Shown piece by piece: positions 43,505 to 53,608 of a stretch of 64,000 nucleotides of DNA. Position numbers and translations under genes: made by a program. Origin of the DNA: Streptacidiphilus sp. ASG 303 (GTDB taxonomy: Bacteria > Actinomycetota > Actinomycetes > Streptomycetales > Streptomycetaceae). Position 1 is the first letter of the stretch. Each line of letters starts with the position of its first letter. The DNA lies in the NCBI RefSeq assembly GCF_020991365.1, contig NZ_JAJLRA010000011.1, positions 140,067 to 204,066 of the forward strand. The letters are read 5' to 3'. The notes beneath the pieces are model-generated. The model searched no databases. It was not told where the DNA came from and saw only the letters and a program-made list of their open reading frames with translations.

Positions 43505-44221
43505 ATGGCGGAGAACGGCGGTCCCGCCGGGTCCGGACCGATCAGGGTCTTCCTCCTGGACGACCACGAGGTGGTCCGGCGCGGGGTGCACGACCTGCTG
43601 GACGCCGAGCCCGACCTGACGGTGGTGGGCGAGGCCGCCACCGCGGCGCAGGCGCTCGCCCGCGTCCCCGCGCTGCGCCCCCAGGTCGCGGTGCTGGACG
43701 TGCGGCTGCCGGACGGCGACGGGGTGAGCGTCTGCCGGGAGCTGCGCTCGCAGATGCCGGAACTGGCCTGCCTGATGCTGACCTCCTTCGACGACGAGGA
43801 GGCCCTGCTGGACGCCATCATGGCCGGTGCGGCCGGGTACGTCCTGAAGCAGATCAAGGGCACCGACCTGGTGACGGCGGTGCGCACGGTGGCGTCCGGC
43901 CAGTCGATGCTGGACCCCGGCGCGACCACCCGCCTGATGGCGCGGCTGCGGGACGAGAAGCACCCGGAGCCGGAGGAGGAGCTGCTGTCCGGGCTGACGG
44001 AGCGTGAGCGGCAGATCCTCGCCCTGATCGGCGAGGGCATGACGAACCGTCAGATCGGCCAGCGCCTCTACCTGGCGGAGAAGACGGTCAAGAACCACAT
44101 CTCGCGGCTGCTGGCGAAGCTCGGCGTGGAGCGCCGGGTCCAGGCCGCGGTGATCGCCACGCAGGCGGCGTCCGGGGCCGCGGAGGACCGCGCCGGGGCG
44201 CCGGGGCGCACCCGGCGCTGA
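43505..44221 (+). CDS. NarL/DevR-type response regulator (OsdR/DosR-like)
   Basis: This 238-residue protein has a receiver domain with D19/D20 and phosphoacceptor D65 ([13 protein letters not shown]). A C-terminal LuxR helix-turn-helix follows ([43 protein letters not shown]). The receiver and HTH sequence are very close to mycobacterial DevR/DosR and Streptomyces OsdR. It should be phosphorylated by the two neighbouring GAF kinases and activate hypoxia or dormancy genes. ATG at 43505 is chosen over upstream in-frame starts by fit to the family N-terminus. Confidence 0.88.
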   Translation: MAENGGPAGSGPIRVFLLDDHEVVRRGVHDLLDAEPDLTVVGEAATAAQALARVPALRPQVAVLDVRLPDGDGVSVCRELRSQMPELACLMLTSFDDEEALLDAIMAGAAGYVLKQIKGTDLVTAVRTVASGQSMLDPGATTRLMARLRDEKHPEPEEELLSGLTERERQILALIGEGMTNRQIGQRLYLAEKTVKNHISRLLAKLGVERRVQAAVIATQAASGAAEDRAGAPGRTRR

Positions 44222-44341
44222 GCCGGACGCCGGCGGCGGGTGCCGCGGGGGCGCCCGGAACGCACGGAGCAGACGGAACGCACACCGGCCCGGACCGGTG
44301 CCGCCGGGGCGGCGCACGGTCCGGGCCGGTGCCGTCCCCGG

Positions 44342-46054
44342 TCAGTCGCGCTGCAGCGGGGCCCGCCAGACCAGCCGGGTGCCCCCGCCCTGGGGGACCT
44401 CCAGCAGCAGGGTGCCGCCCAGCTGCTCCGCACGCTCGGCCAGGTTGCGCAGGCCGCTGCGGCGTCCGTCGCCGGGTATGCCCACCCCGTCGTCGGTCAC
44501 CGTCAGGACCACCTCGGAGTCGGTGGCGCGCAGGTCGGCCTCCACCCGGCGGGCCCGGGCGTGGCGGGCCGCGTTGCTGAGCGCCTCGCGGAGCACGGCC
44601 ACCACGTGGTCGGCGGTGGCGGGGGGCACGTCGGTGTCCAGCAGCCCCTCCATGCTGAGGCGGGGGGCGAAGCCCAGCGCCGCGGCCGCCTCCTCCGCGG
44701 CCCGGGCGGCCCGGGCGCGCAGGCTGGCCTCGCCCGCGGAGTCGCGGGCGCGCAGCCCGAAGATGGTCGACCGGATGATCTTGATCGTCTCGTCGAGGTC
44801 GTCGACGGCGCGCATGACGCGGTCGGCGGCCTCGGGGTGGTCGATGAAGCGGCCCGCGCTCTGCAGGGTCATGCCGGTGGCGAAGAGCCGCTGGATGGCC
44901 AGGTCGTGCAGGTCCCGGGCGATGCGGTCGCGGTCCTCCAGGATCGCGAGCTGCTCCGCGTCCCGCCGGTGCGCCGCCAGCTCCAGCGCCAGCGCCGCCT
45001 GGCCCGCGAACCCCAGCAGCGGCCGCACCTCCTCCTCGGTGAACGGCTGCTCGTCCTTGCCCCGGGCCAGCAGGACCACGCCCCGGACCTCCTTCTCCGC
45101 GGTGCCCATCGGCACGGCCACCGCCGGGCCGAGGCCCGCGAAGCGCGGCGGACCGGCCGTCACCCGCGGGTCGTGGCCGATGTCGGCGCTGAAGGCGGGC
45201 TCGCCGGTGGTGTACGCGGCGCCGGAGAGGGTCCCCTCGAACGGCAGCACCATGCCGCGGCGGTGCTCGGCGTGCTCCCCCGCGGAGAACCGCACGGCCA
45301 GCTCGCCCGGGGCGCCGGGCATCGCGATGTCGACCAGCTGGGACGCCGTGAACTCGCGGGTCCGCTCGGCGATGAGCTCCAGGACCTGCTCCTGCGAGCC
45401 GCCCGACAGCAGGTTGCTGGTGATCTCGGAGCTGGCCCGCAGCCACGCCTGGCGGCGCTGCGCCTCTTCGTACAGGCGCGCGTTGTCGATCGCCACGCCC
45501 GCGGCCACCGCCAGGGTGGAGATCACCGCCTCGTCCTCGGCGTCGAACCGGGCGCCGCTCTGCTTGTCGGTCAGGTAGAGGTTGCCGAACACCTCGCCGC
45601 GGACCCGGATCGGCACGCCCAGGAAGGTCCGCATCGGCGGGTGGCCGGACGGGAATCCGTAGGAGGCGGGGTGCCGGGACAGCTCCTCGATCCGCAGCGA
45701 CTCGGGGTGCCGGATCAGCTCGCCCAGCAGGCCGTGCCCGGACGGCAGCGGGCCGATGCGGTCGACCTCGCCCTGCGACAGCCCCACCGTGAGGAACTGC
45801 GACAGGGTGCGGCCGTCCGGGCCGATCACGCCGAGCGCGGCGTAGCGGGCGTCGACCAGCGTCGCGCCGGCCTCCACGATGGTGCGCAGCACCTGGGTGA
45901 GGTCCAGCTCGCGGCCGACCGACAGCACGGCCTCCAGCAGGCTGTGCACCCGGTCACGGGTGCCCCTGGCCGCGTCGATGCGGGCCTGGAGCTCCTCGAG
46001 GAGCTCGTCCAGGCGCATCTGCGGCAGCCGGGCGGCGCCGGCGTCGCGGCCCAC
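44342..46054 (-). CDS. GAF-GAF histidine kinase (DevS/OsdK-like), copy 1
   Basis: This 570-residue cytoplasmic kinase has two GAF domains (about 60-200 and 225-370), HisKA_3 with DRDRIARDLHDLAIQRL (phosphoacceptor His), and HATPase_c with EALSNAARHARA and VTDDGVGIPGDGR. Mycobacterial DevS/DosT sense oxygen or redox through heme in the first GAF; whether heme is bound here cannot be told. GTG at 46054 has GAGGAGG 6 nt upstream. The gene is convergent with the response regulator and divergent from kinase copy 2. Confidence 0.88.
   Translation of the reverse strand: MGRDAGAARLPQMRLDELLEELQARIDAARGTRDRVHSLLEAVLSVGRELDLTQVLRTIVEAGATLVDARYAALGVIGPDGRTLSQFLTVGLSQGEVDRIGPLPSGHGLLGELIRHPESLRIEELSRHPASYGFPSGHPPMRTFLGVPIRVRGEVFGNLYLTDKQSGARFDAEDEAVISTLAVAAGVAIDNARLYEEAQRRQAWLRASSEITSNLLSGGSQEQVLELIAERTREFTASQLVDIAMPGAPGELAVRFSAGEHAEHRRGMVLPFEGTLSGAAYTTGEPAFSADIGHDPRVTAGPPRFAGLGPAVAVPMGTAEKEVRGVVLLARGKDEQPFTEEEVRPLLGFAGQAALALELAAHRRDAEQLAILEDRDRIARDLHDLAIQRLFATGMTLQSAGRFIDHPEAADRVMRAVDDLDETIKIIRSTIFGLRARDSAGEASLRARAARAAEEAAAALGFAPRLSMEGLLDTDVPPATADHVVAVLREALSNAARHARARRVEADLRATDSEVVLTVTDDGVGIPGDGRRSGLRNLAERAEQLGGTLLLEVPQGGGTRLVWRAPLQRD
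44787..45052 (-). repeat. gene-conversion tract, copy 1
   Basis: These 266 bp of kinase copy 1 match 47382-47647 of kinase copy 2 (inverted) with only two synonymous differences. They cover the end of GAF2 and the HisKA_3 domain. Flanking parts of the genes are much more divergent. Confidence 0.85.
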
Positions 46055-46165
46055 GTTGGTCCTCCTCGGTCCCGGGCGGCCGTGGGGCCGCCTGCGCTCC
46101 CAAGGTACCCGGACCGGCGGACGACCCGATACCGGACGGGCGAAGGACCTGCGGAGGGGCGGCCG

Positions 46166-46179
46166 GGGCCCTTCGGCCC
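46166..46179. promoter_or_regulatory. DosR/OsdR-type palindrome between the two kinase genes
   Basis: GGGCCCTTCGGCCC fits GGGNCNNNNGNCCC. It lies 111 bp from the copy 1 start and 176 bp from the copy 2 start in the 301-bp divergent intergenic region, which otherwise holds no gene. Confidence 0.5.
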
Positions 46180-46355
46180 CAGCGGGACGGCCGCGCCGCC
46201 GGTGGAATGGCAGGGCCGCCGCGGAACCGCCCGGGCCACTCGCCCGCGGTCCCGCGGTGCCGGGCCGTCGCCGCGCCGCGGGTCCCGCGGAGGCCGCGAC
46301 GGCGCCCGCCACGCCGCCCCACGTGCGGACGGCCCGTACCCACCCCGAGGCAGCC

Positions 46356-48176
46356 ATGGACACCGCTCCCCCGCAACGGACCCCCGGCCGTTCCGCGCGG
46401 TCCCGCGAGCAGTCGCGGCTGGACGAGCTGCTGGACGAGCTCCAGGCCCGCGTCGACGCGGCCAGGGTCACCCGCACCCGGATCCACGGCCTCTTCGAGG
46501 CGGTCCTGTCGGTCGGCCGGGAGCTGGAGCTCGACCAGGCCCTGCGCCGCGTCGTGGAGGCCGGCGCCGCCCTGGTCGACGCCCGCTACGCCGCGCTCGG
46601 CGTGGTCGGACCCGACGGGTGCACCCTGTCGCGCTTCCTGACCGTCGGGATCGGCGGCGAGGAGGCGGCCGCCCTCGGCCCGCCGCCCTCGGGCCGGGGC
46701 CTGCTGGGGGAGCTGATCCGCAACCCCGGGCCGCTGCGGCTGGCCGACATGTCCGCCCACCCGGCCGCGTACGGGCTGCCGGAGGGGCACCCGCCGATGC
46801 GGACCTTCCTGGGCGTGCCGATCCGGGTCCGCGGCGAGGTGTTCGGCACCCTCTACCTGGCGGAGAAGCGGTGCGGCGGCGAGTTCGACGCCGAGGACGA
46901 GGTGGTGCTGGCCACCCTGGCGGTGGCGGCGGGCGTGGCGGTCGACAACGCGCGCCTGTACGAGGAGGCCCGGCGCCGCCAGGCGTGGCTGCAGGCCGGG
47001 GGCGAGGTCATCGGCAGTCTGCTGTCCGGCAGCCCGCACGGGCAGGTCCTGGGCCTGATCGCGGAGCGGGCCCGGGAGATCACCGGCGCCGCCGTCGCCG
47101 ACGTGGCCGTGCCGCTCCCCGGCACCGGGGACCTGGTCGTGGAGCTGGCGGCCGGGGAGGGGGCGGCGGGCCGCGAGGGGCTGGTGCTGCCCCTGGAGGG
47201 CACCCTCACCGGAGCCGCCCTGACCGGCGCCGCCCCGGTGAGCAGCCCCGACGTGCGCAGCGATCCGCGGCTCACCGCCGGTCCGCCGGGCGGCTCCGGT
47301 CTGGGCCCGGCGGTGGCCGTGCCGATGGGGACCACGGCGGGGCGCACCCGGGGGGTGCTGATGCTGGCGCGCCGCCCCGGTGAGCAGCCGTTCACCGAGG
47401 AGGAGGTGCGGCCGCTGCTGGGGTTCGCGGGCCAGGCGGCGCTGGCGCTGGAGCTGGCGGCGCACCGGCGGGACGCCGAGCAGCTCGCGATCCTGGAGGA
47501 CCGCGACCGCATCGCCCGGGACCTGCACGACCTCGCCATCCAGCGGCTCTTCGCCACCGGCATGACCCTGCAGAGCGCGGGCCGCTTCATCGACCACCCC
47601 GAGGCCGCCGACCGCGTCATGCGCGCCGTCGACGACCTCGACGAGACCATCAGGATCATCCGGTCGGCGATCTTCGGACTGCGGGCGCGGGAGCGCGGCT
47701 CCGGCCGGGGCCTGCGCGCCCGTGCGGCCCGGCTGGTGGACGAGGCCGCGTCGGCGCTGGGCTTCGCCCCCCGGCTGCGCATGGAGGGGCTGCTGGACAC
47801 CGCCGTGCCGCCGGCCGCGGCCGAGGCGGCGGCGGCGGCCCTGGCCGAGGCGCTGGCGAACGCGGCCCGCCACGCCCGGGCCCGCCGGGTGGACGTCGTC
47901 CTGGAGGCCGGCGCCGGCCTGGTGACCCTCACCGTCGAGGACGACGGCGCGGGACTGCCCGCGGGAGAGGGTGTCGGCGGGAGCGCCGGCGAGGGCGGGG
48001 GTCCCGGGGACGGCGGGGGTCCCGGGGACGGCGGGGGTCCCGGGGACGGCCGGGGCGGCCTGCGGGACCTCGCGCGCAGCGCCGAGGAGCTGGGCGGCGC
48101 CCTGCTGGTGGAGACGCCGCGCGGCGGTGGCACCCGCCTGGTGTGGCGGGTCCCGCTGGCGGCCCGCGCCGCCTGA
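46356..48176 (+). CDS. GAF-GAF histidine kinase (DevS/OsdK-like), copy 2
   Basis: This 606-residue paralog of copy 1 has the same layout: two GAF domains, HisKA_3 (RDLHDLAIQRL) and HATPase_c (EALANAARHARA, DDGAGLPAGEG). The ATPase domain contains an in-frame 18-bp repeat expanded to GGGPGD three times (near 48000-48053), inserted between glycine boxes. An upstream 30-residue Arg/Pro tail precedes the shared core. Two kinases facing one regulator resembles DevS/DosT with DevR. The exact signal is unknown. Confidence 0.88.
   Translation: MDTAPPQRTPGRSARSREQSRLDELLDELQARVDAARVTRTRIHGLFEAVLSVGRELELDQALRRVVEAGAALVDARYAALGVVGPDGCTLSRFLTVGIGGEEAAALGPPPSGRGLLGELIRNPGPLRLADMSAHPAAYGLPEGHPPMRTFLGVPIRVRGEVFGTLYLAEKRCGGEFDAEDEVVLATLAVAAGVAVDNARLYEEARRRQAWLQAGGEVIGSLLSGSPHGQVLGLIAERAREITGAAVADVAVPLPGTGDLVVELAAGEGAAGREGLVLPLEGTLTGAALTGAAPVSSPDVRSDPRLTAGPPGGSGLGPAVAVPMGTTAGRTRGVLMLARRPGEQPFTEEEVRPLLGFAGQAALALELAAHRRDAEQLAILEDRDRIARDLHDLAIQRLFATGMTLQSAGRFIDHPEAADRVMRAVDDLDETIRIIRSAIFGLRARERGSGRGLRARAARLVDEAASALGFAPRLRMEGLLDTAVPPAAAEAAAAALAEALANAARHARARRVDVVLEAGAGLVTLTVEDDGAGLPAGEGVGGSAGEGGGPGDGGGPGDGGGPGDGRGGLRDLARSAEELGGALLVETPRGGGTRLVWRVPLAARAA
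47382..47647 (+). repeat. gene-conversion tract, copy 2
   Basis: Partner of 44787-45052; 264 of 266 bases are identical, including third codon positions. Confidence 0.85.
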
Positions 48177-48262
48177 TCCGGACGGGGAGCCGGCGGTCGG
48201 CCACGGTCACGGACCCGGGCACAGGCACGGACCCGGGCACGGCCATGGGCGGGAGTGCGGGG

Positions 48263-48305
48263 CCCGCCCCCGGGCGGCCCGGGGTCCGGGCCGCCCGGGG
48301 GCGGG
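48263..48305. terminator. bidirectional terminator between kinase copy 2 and phosphoketolase
   Basis: A perfect 20-bp inverted repeat (48263-48282 and 48286-48305) with a 3-nt loop lies between the convergent genes. Confidence 0.75.
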
Positions 48306-48334
48306 GTGCGGCGTACGGCGCGGGCCGGCCGGCG

Positions 48335-50719
48335 TCAGCGGGTCCAGGACCAGTCGGCGACCTCGGGCAGGTCGGTGCCGTGCTCCCGGATCCAGCCGTG
48401 GTGGCGGAAGCGGACGTCGGCCATGGCCTGCCGCACGTGCGCCGCGCGCACCGCCAGCCCCGGCACCCGGTCGATGACGTCCATGACCAGCCGGTAGCGG
48501 TCCAGGTCGTTGCGGAGCACCATGTCGAACGGCGTGGTGGTGGTGCCCTCCTCCTTGTACCCGCGGACGTGCAGATGCGGGTGATCGGCCCGCCGGTAGG
48601 TGAGGCGGTGGATCAGCCACGGGTAGCCGTGGTAGGCGAAGACCACCGGCCTGTCCCGGGTGAACAGCGCGTCGTACTCGTGGTCCGGCATGCCGTGCGG
48701 GTGCTCCTCCTGCGGCATCAGCCGGGCGATGTCCACCACGTTGACCACCCGTACCCGCAGGTCGGGCAGGTGGCGGTGGAGCAGGTCGGCGGCGGCCAGC
48801 ACCTCCAGGGTGGGCACGTCGCCGGCGCAGGCGAGCACCACGTCCGGCTCGCCGTCGCCGTCGGTGGACGCCCACTCCCAGATCCCGGCGCCGCGTGCGC
48901 AGTGGGCCCGGGCCTGCTCCAGGTCGAGCCAGTCGAAGCAGGGCTGCTTGCCGGCGACGACGACGTTGACGTAGTCGCGGCTGCGGAGCACGTGGTCGGC
49001 GACGGCGAGGAGGGTGTTGGCGTCCGGCGGCAGGTAGACCCGGACGGCCTCGGGGCTCTTGTTGAGGACGTGGTCGACGAAGCCCGGGTCCTGGTGGGAG
49101 AAGCCGTTGTGGTCCTGGCGCCAGACGTGCGAGGTCAGCAGGTAGTTGAGGGAGGCGATCGGCGCCCGCCATCCCAGCCGGCGGGAGGTGCGCAGCCACT
49201 TGATGTGCTGGTTGGCCATCGAGTCGACGATGTGGACGAACGCCTCGTAGCAGGAGAACAGCCCGTGCCGGCCGGTGAGGAGGTAGCCCTCCAGCCAGCC
49301 CTGGCAGGTGTGCTCGGAGAGGATCTCCAGCACGCGGCCGCCGCGGGCCAGGTGCTCGTCGGTGGGGAGGGTGTCGGCCTCCCACGCCTTGTCCGTGACG
49401 TCGTAGACGGCCTGGAGCCGGTTGGAGGCGGTCTCGTCCGGGCCCACCAGGCGGAAGTCGCGGCGGTCGGAGGTGGCCTCCATGACGTCCCGCAGCAGGT
49501 CGCCGAGGACGCGGGTCGGCTCGTGGACGGAGCCGCCGGGCTTGTCGACCGGGACGGCGTGCCGCTCCAGCGGCGGCAGGGGCAGCTCGCGCAGCAGCAG
49601 GCCGCCGTTGGCGTGCGGGTTGGCGCCCAGGCGGCGCGGGCCCTCGGGGATGCCGGCGAGGACCTGCGGGCGGGGGCGGCCCTGCGCGTCGAAGAGCTCC
49701 TCCGGCCGGTACGAGCGCAGCCACTGCTCCAGCTGCCGCAGGTGGCCGGGGTCGGTGCGGACCTCGGCGAGCGGGACCTGGTGGGCCCGCCAGGTGCCCT
49801 CCACCGGCACGCCGTCGACCTCGGCGGGGCCGGTCCAGCCCTTGGGGGTGCGGAGCACGATCACGGGCCAGCGGGGCCGGTCGGGGATGCCCTCCTCACG
49901 GGCGGTGCGCTGGATGACGGCGATGTGGTCGAGGGCGGTGTCCATGGCGTGGGCCATGGCGCGGTGCACCTGGGCGGGGTCGTCGCCGGTGACGTAGATC
50001 GGGTGGTGCCCGTAGCCGCGCAGCAGCTCGTCGAGCTCGCGCTCGGGGATGCGGGCGAGGACGGCGGGGTTGGCGATCTTGTAGCCGTTGAGGTGGAGGA
50101 TCGGCAGGACCGCGCCGTCGCGGACCGGGTCGAGGAACTTGTTCGAGTGCCAGGAGGCCGCCAGCGGCCCGGTCTCGGCCTCGCCGTCGCCGACGACGCA
50201 GGCGACCAGCAGGCCGGGGTTGTCGAAGGCGGCGCCGTAGGCGTGGGAGAGGGAGTAGCCGAGCTCGCCGCCCTCGTGGATGGAGCCCGGTGTCTCGGGC
50301 GCGACGTGGCTGGGGATGCCGCCGGGGAACGAGAACTGCCGGAACAGCCGGGCCATGCCCTCGGCGTCCCGGGTGACGTCCGGGTACGTCTCGGTGTAAC
50401 TGCCCTCCAGCCAGGAGTTGGCCACGACCGCGGGGCCGCCGTGGCCCGGGCCCCAGATGCAGACGGCGTCCAGGCCGCGGGCGGAGATCACCCGGTTGAG
50501 GTGGGTGTGGACCAGGTTGAGGCCGGGCGAGGTGCCCCAGTGGCCGAGCAGGCGGGGTTTCACGTGCTCGGGGCGGAGGGGTTCGGTGAGCAGGGGGTTG
50601 GCCATCAGGTAGATCTGGCCGGCGGAGAGGTAGTTCGCCGCGCGCCAGTGGGCGTCCAGGGCCGCCAGTTCCTCGTCGGCGAGGACGGGGGGGCCGGCGG
50701 GGGGTCGGACGTCGTGCAT
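48335..50719 (-). CDS. xfp: xylulose-5-phosphate/fructose-6-phosphate phosphoketolase
   Basis: This 794-residue thiamine-diphosphate enzyme has family blocks [42 protein letters not shown], the TPP motif [25 protein letters not shown] and the C-terminal [18 protein letters not shown]. It splits xylulose-5-P or fructose-6-P to acetyl-P plus a shorter sugar phosphate, giving acetyl-P without oxygen. No acetate kinase gene is adjacent. AAGGAG precedes the ATG. A partial DosR-like half-site (CCAGGGCC, 50823-50830) lies about 105 bp upstream. Placement fits a role in energy supply under respiratory limitation. Confidence 0.93.
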   Translation of the reverse strand: MHDVRPPAGPPVLADEELAALDAHWRAANYLSAGQIYLMANPLLTEPLRPEHVKPRLLGHWGTSPGLNLVHTHLNRVISARGLDAVCIWGPGHGGPAVVANSWLEGSYTETYPDVTRDAEGMARLFRQFSFPGGIPSHVAPETPGSIHEGGELGYSLSHAYGAAFDNPGLLVACVVGDGEAETGPLAASWHSNKFLDPVRDGAVLPILHLNGYKIANPAVLARIPERELDELLRGYGHHPIYVTGDDPAQVHRAMAHAMDTALDHIAVIQRTAREEGIPDRPRWPVIVLRTPKGWTGPAEVDGVPVEGTWRAHQVPLAEVRTDPGHLRQLEQWLRSYRPEELFDAQGRPRPQVLAGIPEGPRRLGANPHANGGLLLRELPLPPLERHAVPVDKPGGSVHEPTRVLGDLLRDVMEATSDRRDFRLVGPDETASNRLQAVYDVTDKAWEADTLPTDEHLARGGRVLEILSEHTCQGWLEGYLLTGRHGLFSCYEAFVHIVDSMANQHIKWLRTSRRLGWRAPIASLNYLLTSHVWRQDHNGFSHQDPGFVDHVLNKSPEAVRVYLPPDANTLLAVADHVLRSRDYVNVVVAGKQPCFDWLDLEQARAHCARGAGIWEWASTDGDGEPDVVLACAGDVPTLEVLAAADLLHRHLPDLRVRVVNVVDIARLMPQEEHPHGMPDHEYDALFTRDRPVVFAYHGYPWLIHRLTYRRADHPHLHVRGYKEEGTTTTPFDMVLRNDLDRYRLVMDVIDRVPGLAVRAAHVRQAMADVRFRHHGWIREHGTDLPEVADWSWTR

Positions 50720-51091
50720 GGCTGCTCCTTCGCGGGGTCGCTGGACCGGTCGCAGTGCGTCGCTCGTCGGCGCCCGCGGGGGCAGCCGCCGCCTCGAGCC
50801 TGGTGGTCCGCGGGCGGGGCCGCCAGGGCCGTACGGGCACCCCCGTGCGGGCCGTGCGGGCCGGGGGTACCCGCGGACGGTCCGGTCATGCGGGGCTGTA
50901 CGGGGCGGGACGGCGGGGGTCGGGCAGCGCGGGGGTCGGGCAGGCGGGACGGCGGGGGCCGGGCGGGCGGCGCCCCCGTCCCGCCGGGCGGCCTGCGGCG
51001 GCCCCGGACCGCCGTGGTCCCGCTGAGCCCCGGCGGGCCGCCGAACGTACGATGGACGGGTCCGATGTCCGGCGGCCCGAGGAGCGCTGCC
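50720..51091. other. 372-bp divergent region between phosphoketolase and DUF488 genes
   Basis: This holds the half-site CCAGGGCC (50823-50830), a GGACC-N5-GGTCC palindrome (51006-51020) about 72-86 bp before the DUF488 start, and simple GGCGGG/GTCGGG-type tandem runs at about 50900-50965. No gene is visible. Confidence 0.5.
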
Positions 51092-51454
51092 ATGGCCAAG
51101 AGCATCACCTGCCGGAGGATCTACGAGGAGGCCGCGCCCGGCGACGGGGTGCGGGTGCTGGTGGACCGGATCTGGCCGCGCGGGGTGCGCCGGGAGGACG
51201 CCCGCCTCGACGAGTGGCTGCAGGACGTGGCCCCCTCGGCGGACCTGCGCCACTGGTACGCCCACCGGCCGGACCGCTTCGCCGAGTTCCGCCGCCGCTA
51301 CCAGGCCGAGCTGCGCGACCCGGAGCGGCGGCAGGCCCTGGAGCACCTGCGGGAGATCGCCGAGCACGACGGGCTGACCCTGCTGACGGCGACCCGCGAC
51401 GTCGAGCACAGCCAGGCCGCCGTCCTGGCCGTGCTGCTGACCGACGCCGAGTGA
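51092..51454 (+). CDS. DUF488 family protein
   Basis: This 120-residue protein has the DUF488 signature: [45 protein letters not shown] and [21 protein letters not shown]. The family is uncharacterised, often near stress or redox genes. GAGGAG lies 9 nt before the ATG. It is convergent with the small oxidase-coupled gene. Confidence 0.85.
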   Translation: MAKSITCRRIYEEAAPGDGVRVLVDRIWPRGVRREDARLDEWLQDVAPSADLRHWYAHRPDRFAEFRRRYQAELRDPERRQALEHLREIAEHDGLTLLTATRDVEHSQAAVLAVLLTDAE

Positions 51455-51518
51455 CGCCGGGCGGCGTCGGGCGGCAGAACCCCGGCACGGCGCCCCGCGC
51501 CCCGGGCCGCCGCGCGGG

Positions 51519-51875
51519 TCAGCCCGGGTCTCCGAGGAGGCCCAGCAGGGCCGCGGCCCCGGCGGCGCAGGCGACCCCGAGGAGGGAGAGCGCCAGCAGC
51601 CTGAGCCGCAGCGCCCGGTACCGGGCGGTGTACTCGTGCCGCAGCTCCCGGGCCCGGTCGGCGATCCGGCGCACGGTGGCGCGGGAGACCTCCAGCCGGT
51701 CGGCCGTGTAGACCCGCACCACGTCCTCGCGCTGCGGCCCGGTCAGCCAGGGCAGCCGGTCGGCGAAGGCCTCCGCCTGCTCCCGGGCCGCCGCGGTCTC
51801 GCCCTGCCAGAGCAGGTAGCCCTCCAGCTGGTGGATCCCCCGGTCGCTCTCCCCCCGCGGACCGGGCCGCCTCAC
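51519..51875 (-). CDS. small membrane-anchored protein coupled to ctaD
   Basis: This 118-residue protein has helical cytoplasmic repeats ([28 protein letters not shown]) and one C-terminal membrane segment ([21 protein letters not shown]). It starts at a GTG whose TGA overlaps the oxidase stop (GTGA), so translation is coupled. I recognise no family. It may assist assembly or stability of the oxidase. Confidence 0.7.
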   Translation of the reverse strand: MRRPGPRGESDRGIHQLEGYLLWQGETAAAREQAEAFADRLPWLTGPQREDVVRVYTADRLEVSRATVRRIADRARELRHEYTARYRALRLRLLALSLLGVACAAGAAALLGLLGDPG

Positions 51876-53608
51876 CGGTCCGGGCCCTCCGTCTCGCCGA
51901 TCGTCCGCCGGCTGCCGACCGTCTCCAGGGGCAGGCCGTGCTCGGCGAAGTAGGACCGGGCGGCGATGTCGGGGTGGTGCAGGTCGAACGCCGGGGACTC
52001 GGAGCGGATCCGCGGCAGGGTGAGGAAGTTGTGCCGCGGCGGCGGGCAGGAGGTCGCCCACTCCAGCGAGCGGCCGTAGCCCCACGGGTCGTCGACGGTG
52101 ACCCTCTCGCCGTACCGGGCGGTGTGCCAGACGTTGTAGAGGAACGGCAGGATCGACAGGCCGAGCAGGAACGAGCCGATGGTCGAGACGGTGTTCAGGG
52201 TCGTGAAGCCGTCGGAGGCCAGGTAGTCGGCGTAGCGGCGGGGCATGCCCTCGGCGCCGAGCCAGTGCTGCACCAGGAAGGTGGTGTGGAAGCCGACGAA
52301 GAGCGTCCAGAAGGTGATCTTGCCGAGGCGCTCGTCGAGCATCCGGCCGGTGAACTTCGGCCACCAGAAGTGGAAGCCGGCGAACATCGCGAAGACGACG
52401 GTGCCGAAGACCACGTAGTGGAAGTGGGCCACCACGAAGTAGGAGTCCGAGACGTGGAAGTCGATCGGCGGGGAGGCCAGCAGCACGCCGGTCAGACCGC
52501 CGAAGAGGAAGGTGACCAGGAAGCCCACCACCCAGAGCATGGGCGTCTCGAAGCTCAGCGAGCCCCTCCACATCGTCCCGATCCAGTTGAAGAACTTCAC
52601 CCCCGTCGGGATCGCGATGAGGAAGGTCATGAAGGAGAAGAACGGCAGCAGCACCTGGCCGGTGACGAACATGTGGTGCGCCCAGACGGTCGCGGAGAGG
52701 CCCGCGATGGCGATGGTGGCGCCCACCAGGCCGGAGTAGCCGAAGATCGGCTTGCGGGCGAAGACCGGGATGATCTCGGTGATGATGCCGAAGAACGGCA
52801 GCGCGATGATGTACACCTCGGGGTGGCCGAAGAACCAGAAGAGGTGCTGCCACAGGATGGGCCCGCCGTTGGCGGCGTCGAAGACGTGGGCGCCGAACTT
52901 CCGGTCCGCCTCCAGCGCGAAGAAGATGGCCGCCAGCACCGGGAACACCATGATGACCAGCACCGCGGTGAGCAGCACGTTCCAGGTGAAGATGGGCATC
53001 CGGAAGAGCGTCATGCCGGGGGCGCGCATGCAGATGATCGTGGTGATGAAGTTGACCGAGCCGAGGATCGTGCCGAAGCCGGAGAGGGCCAGGCCCATGA
53101 TCCACATGTCGGCGCCGACGCCCGGCGAGCGGACGCCGTCCGACAGCGGCGTGTAGGAGAACCAGCCGAAGTCGGGCGCGCCCTGGGAGGTGAGCAGGCT
53201 GCAGATGACGATGAGCGACCCGAAGACGTAGAGCCAGTAGGCGAACATGTTCAGCCGAGGGAACGCCACGTCGGGCGCGCCGATCTGCAGCGGCATGATC
53301 CAGTTGGCGAAGCCCGCGAAGAGCGGCGTGGCGAAGATCAGCAGCATGGCGCCGCCGTGCAGCGTGAACGCCTGGTTGTACTGCTCGTTGGAGAGGATCT
53401 GGGTGCCCGGACGGGCCAGCTCGGCCCGCATCACCAGGGCCAGGACCCCGGCGATCAGGAAGGCGCCGAACGAGGTGAAGAGGTACAGCGTGCCGATGGT
53501 CTTGTGGTCGGTGGTCGTCACCCACTTGACGATCACCTTTCCGGTACTGGTCCGCTCCGCGCGCGGTGGTTCCGCGCCGACGCGGCCCGCTCTGTCCGTC
53601 GTGGTCAC
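51872..53608 (-). CDS. ctaD: cytochrome c oxidase (aa3-type) subunit I, orphan copy
   Basis: This 578-residue heme-copper oxidase subunit has 12 hydrophobic segments. [16 protein letters not shown] carries the CuB ligand and the cross-linked His-Tyr pair, TVWAHHMFV the next CuB histidines, and [11 protein letters not shown] the heme a/a3 histidines. [11 protein letters not shown] supplies the first heme ligand. ctaC, ctaE and qcr genes are absent, so this is a second copy that must use subunits encoded elsewhere. GGGAG lies 7 nt before a GTG start. It lies in a hypoxia-type gene island. Confidence 0.92.
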   Translation of the reverse strand: MTTTDRAGRVGAEPPRAERTSTGKVIVKWVTTTDHKTIGTLYLFTSFGAFLIAGVLALVMRAELARPGTQILSNEQYNQAFTLHGGAMLLIFATPLFAGFANWIMPLQIGAPDVAFPRLNMFAYWLYVFGSLIVICSLLTSQGAPDFGWFSYTPLSDGVRSPGVGADMWIMGLALSGFGTILGSVNFITTIICMRAPGMTLFRMPIFTWNVLLTAVLVIMVFPVLAAIFFALEADRKFGAHVFDAANGGPILWQHLFWFFGHPEVYIIALPFFGIITEIIPVFARKPIFGYSGLVGATIAIAGLSATVWAHHMFVTGQVLLPFFSFMTFLIAIPTGVKFFNWIGTMWRGSLSFETPMLWVVGFLVTFLFGGLTGVLLASPPIDFHVSDSYFVVAHFHYVVFGTVVFAMFAGFHFWWPKFTGRMLDERLGKITFWTLFVGFHTTFLVQHWLGAEGMPRRYADYLASDGFTTLNTVSTIGSFLLGLSILPFLYNVWHTARYGERVTVDDPWGYGRSLEWATSCPPPRHNFLTLPRIRSESPAFDLHHPDIAARSYFAEHGLPLETVGSRRTIGETEGPDR

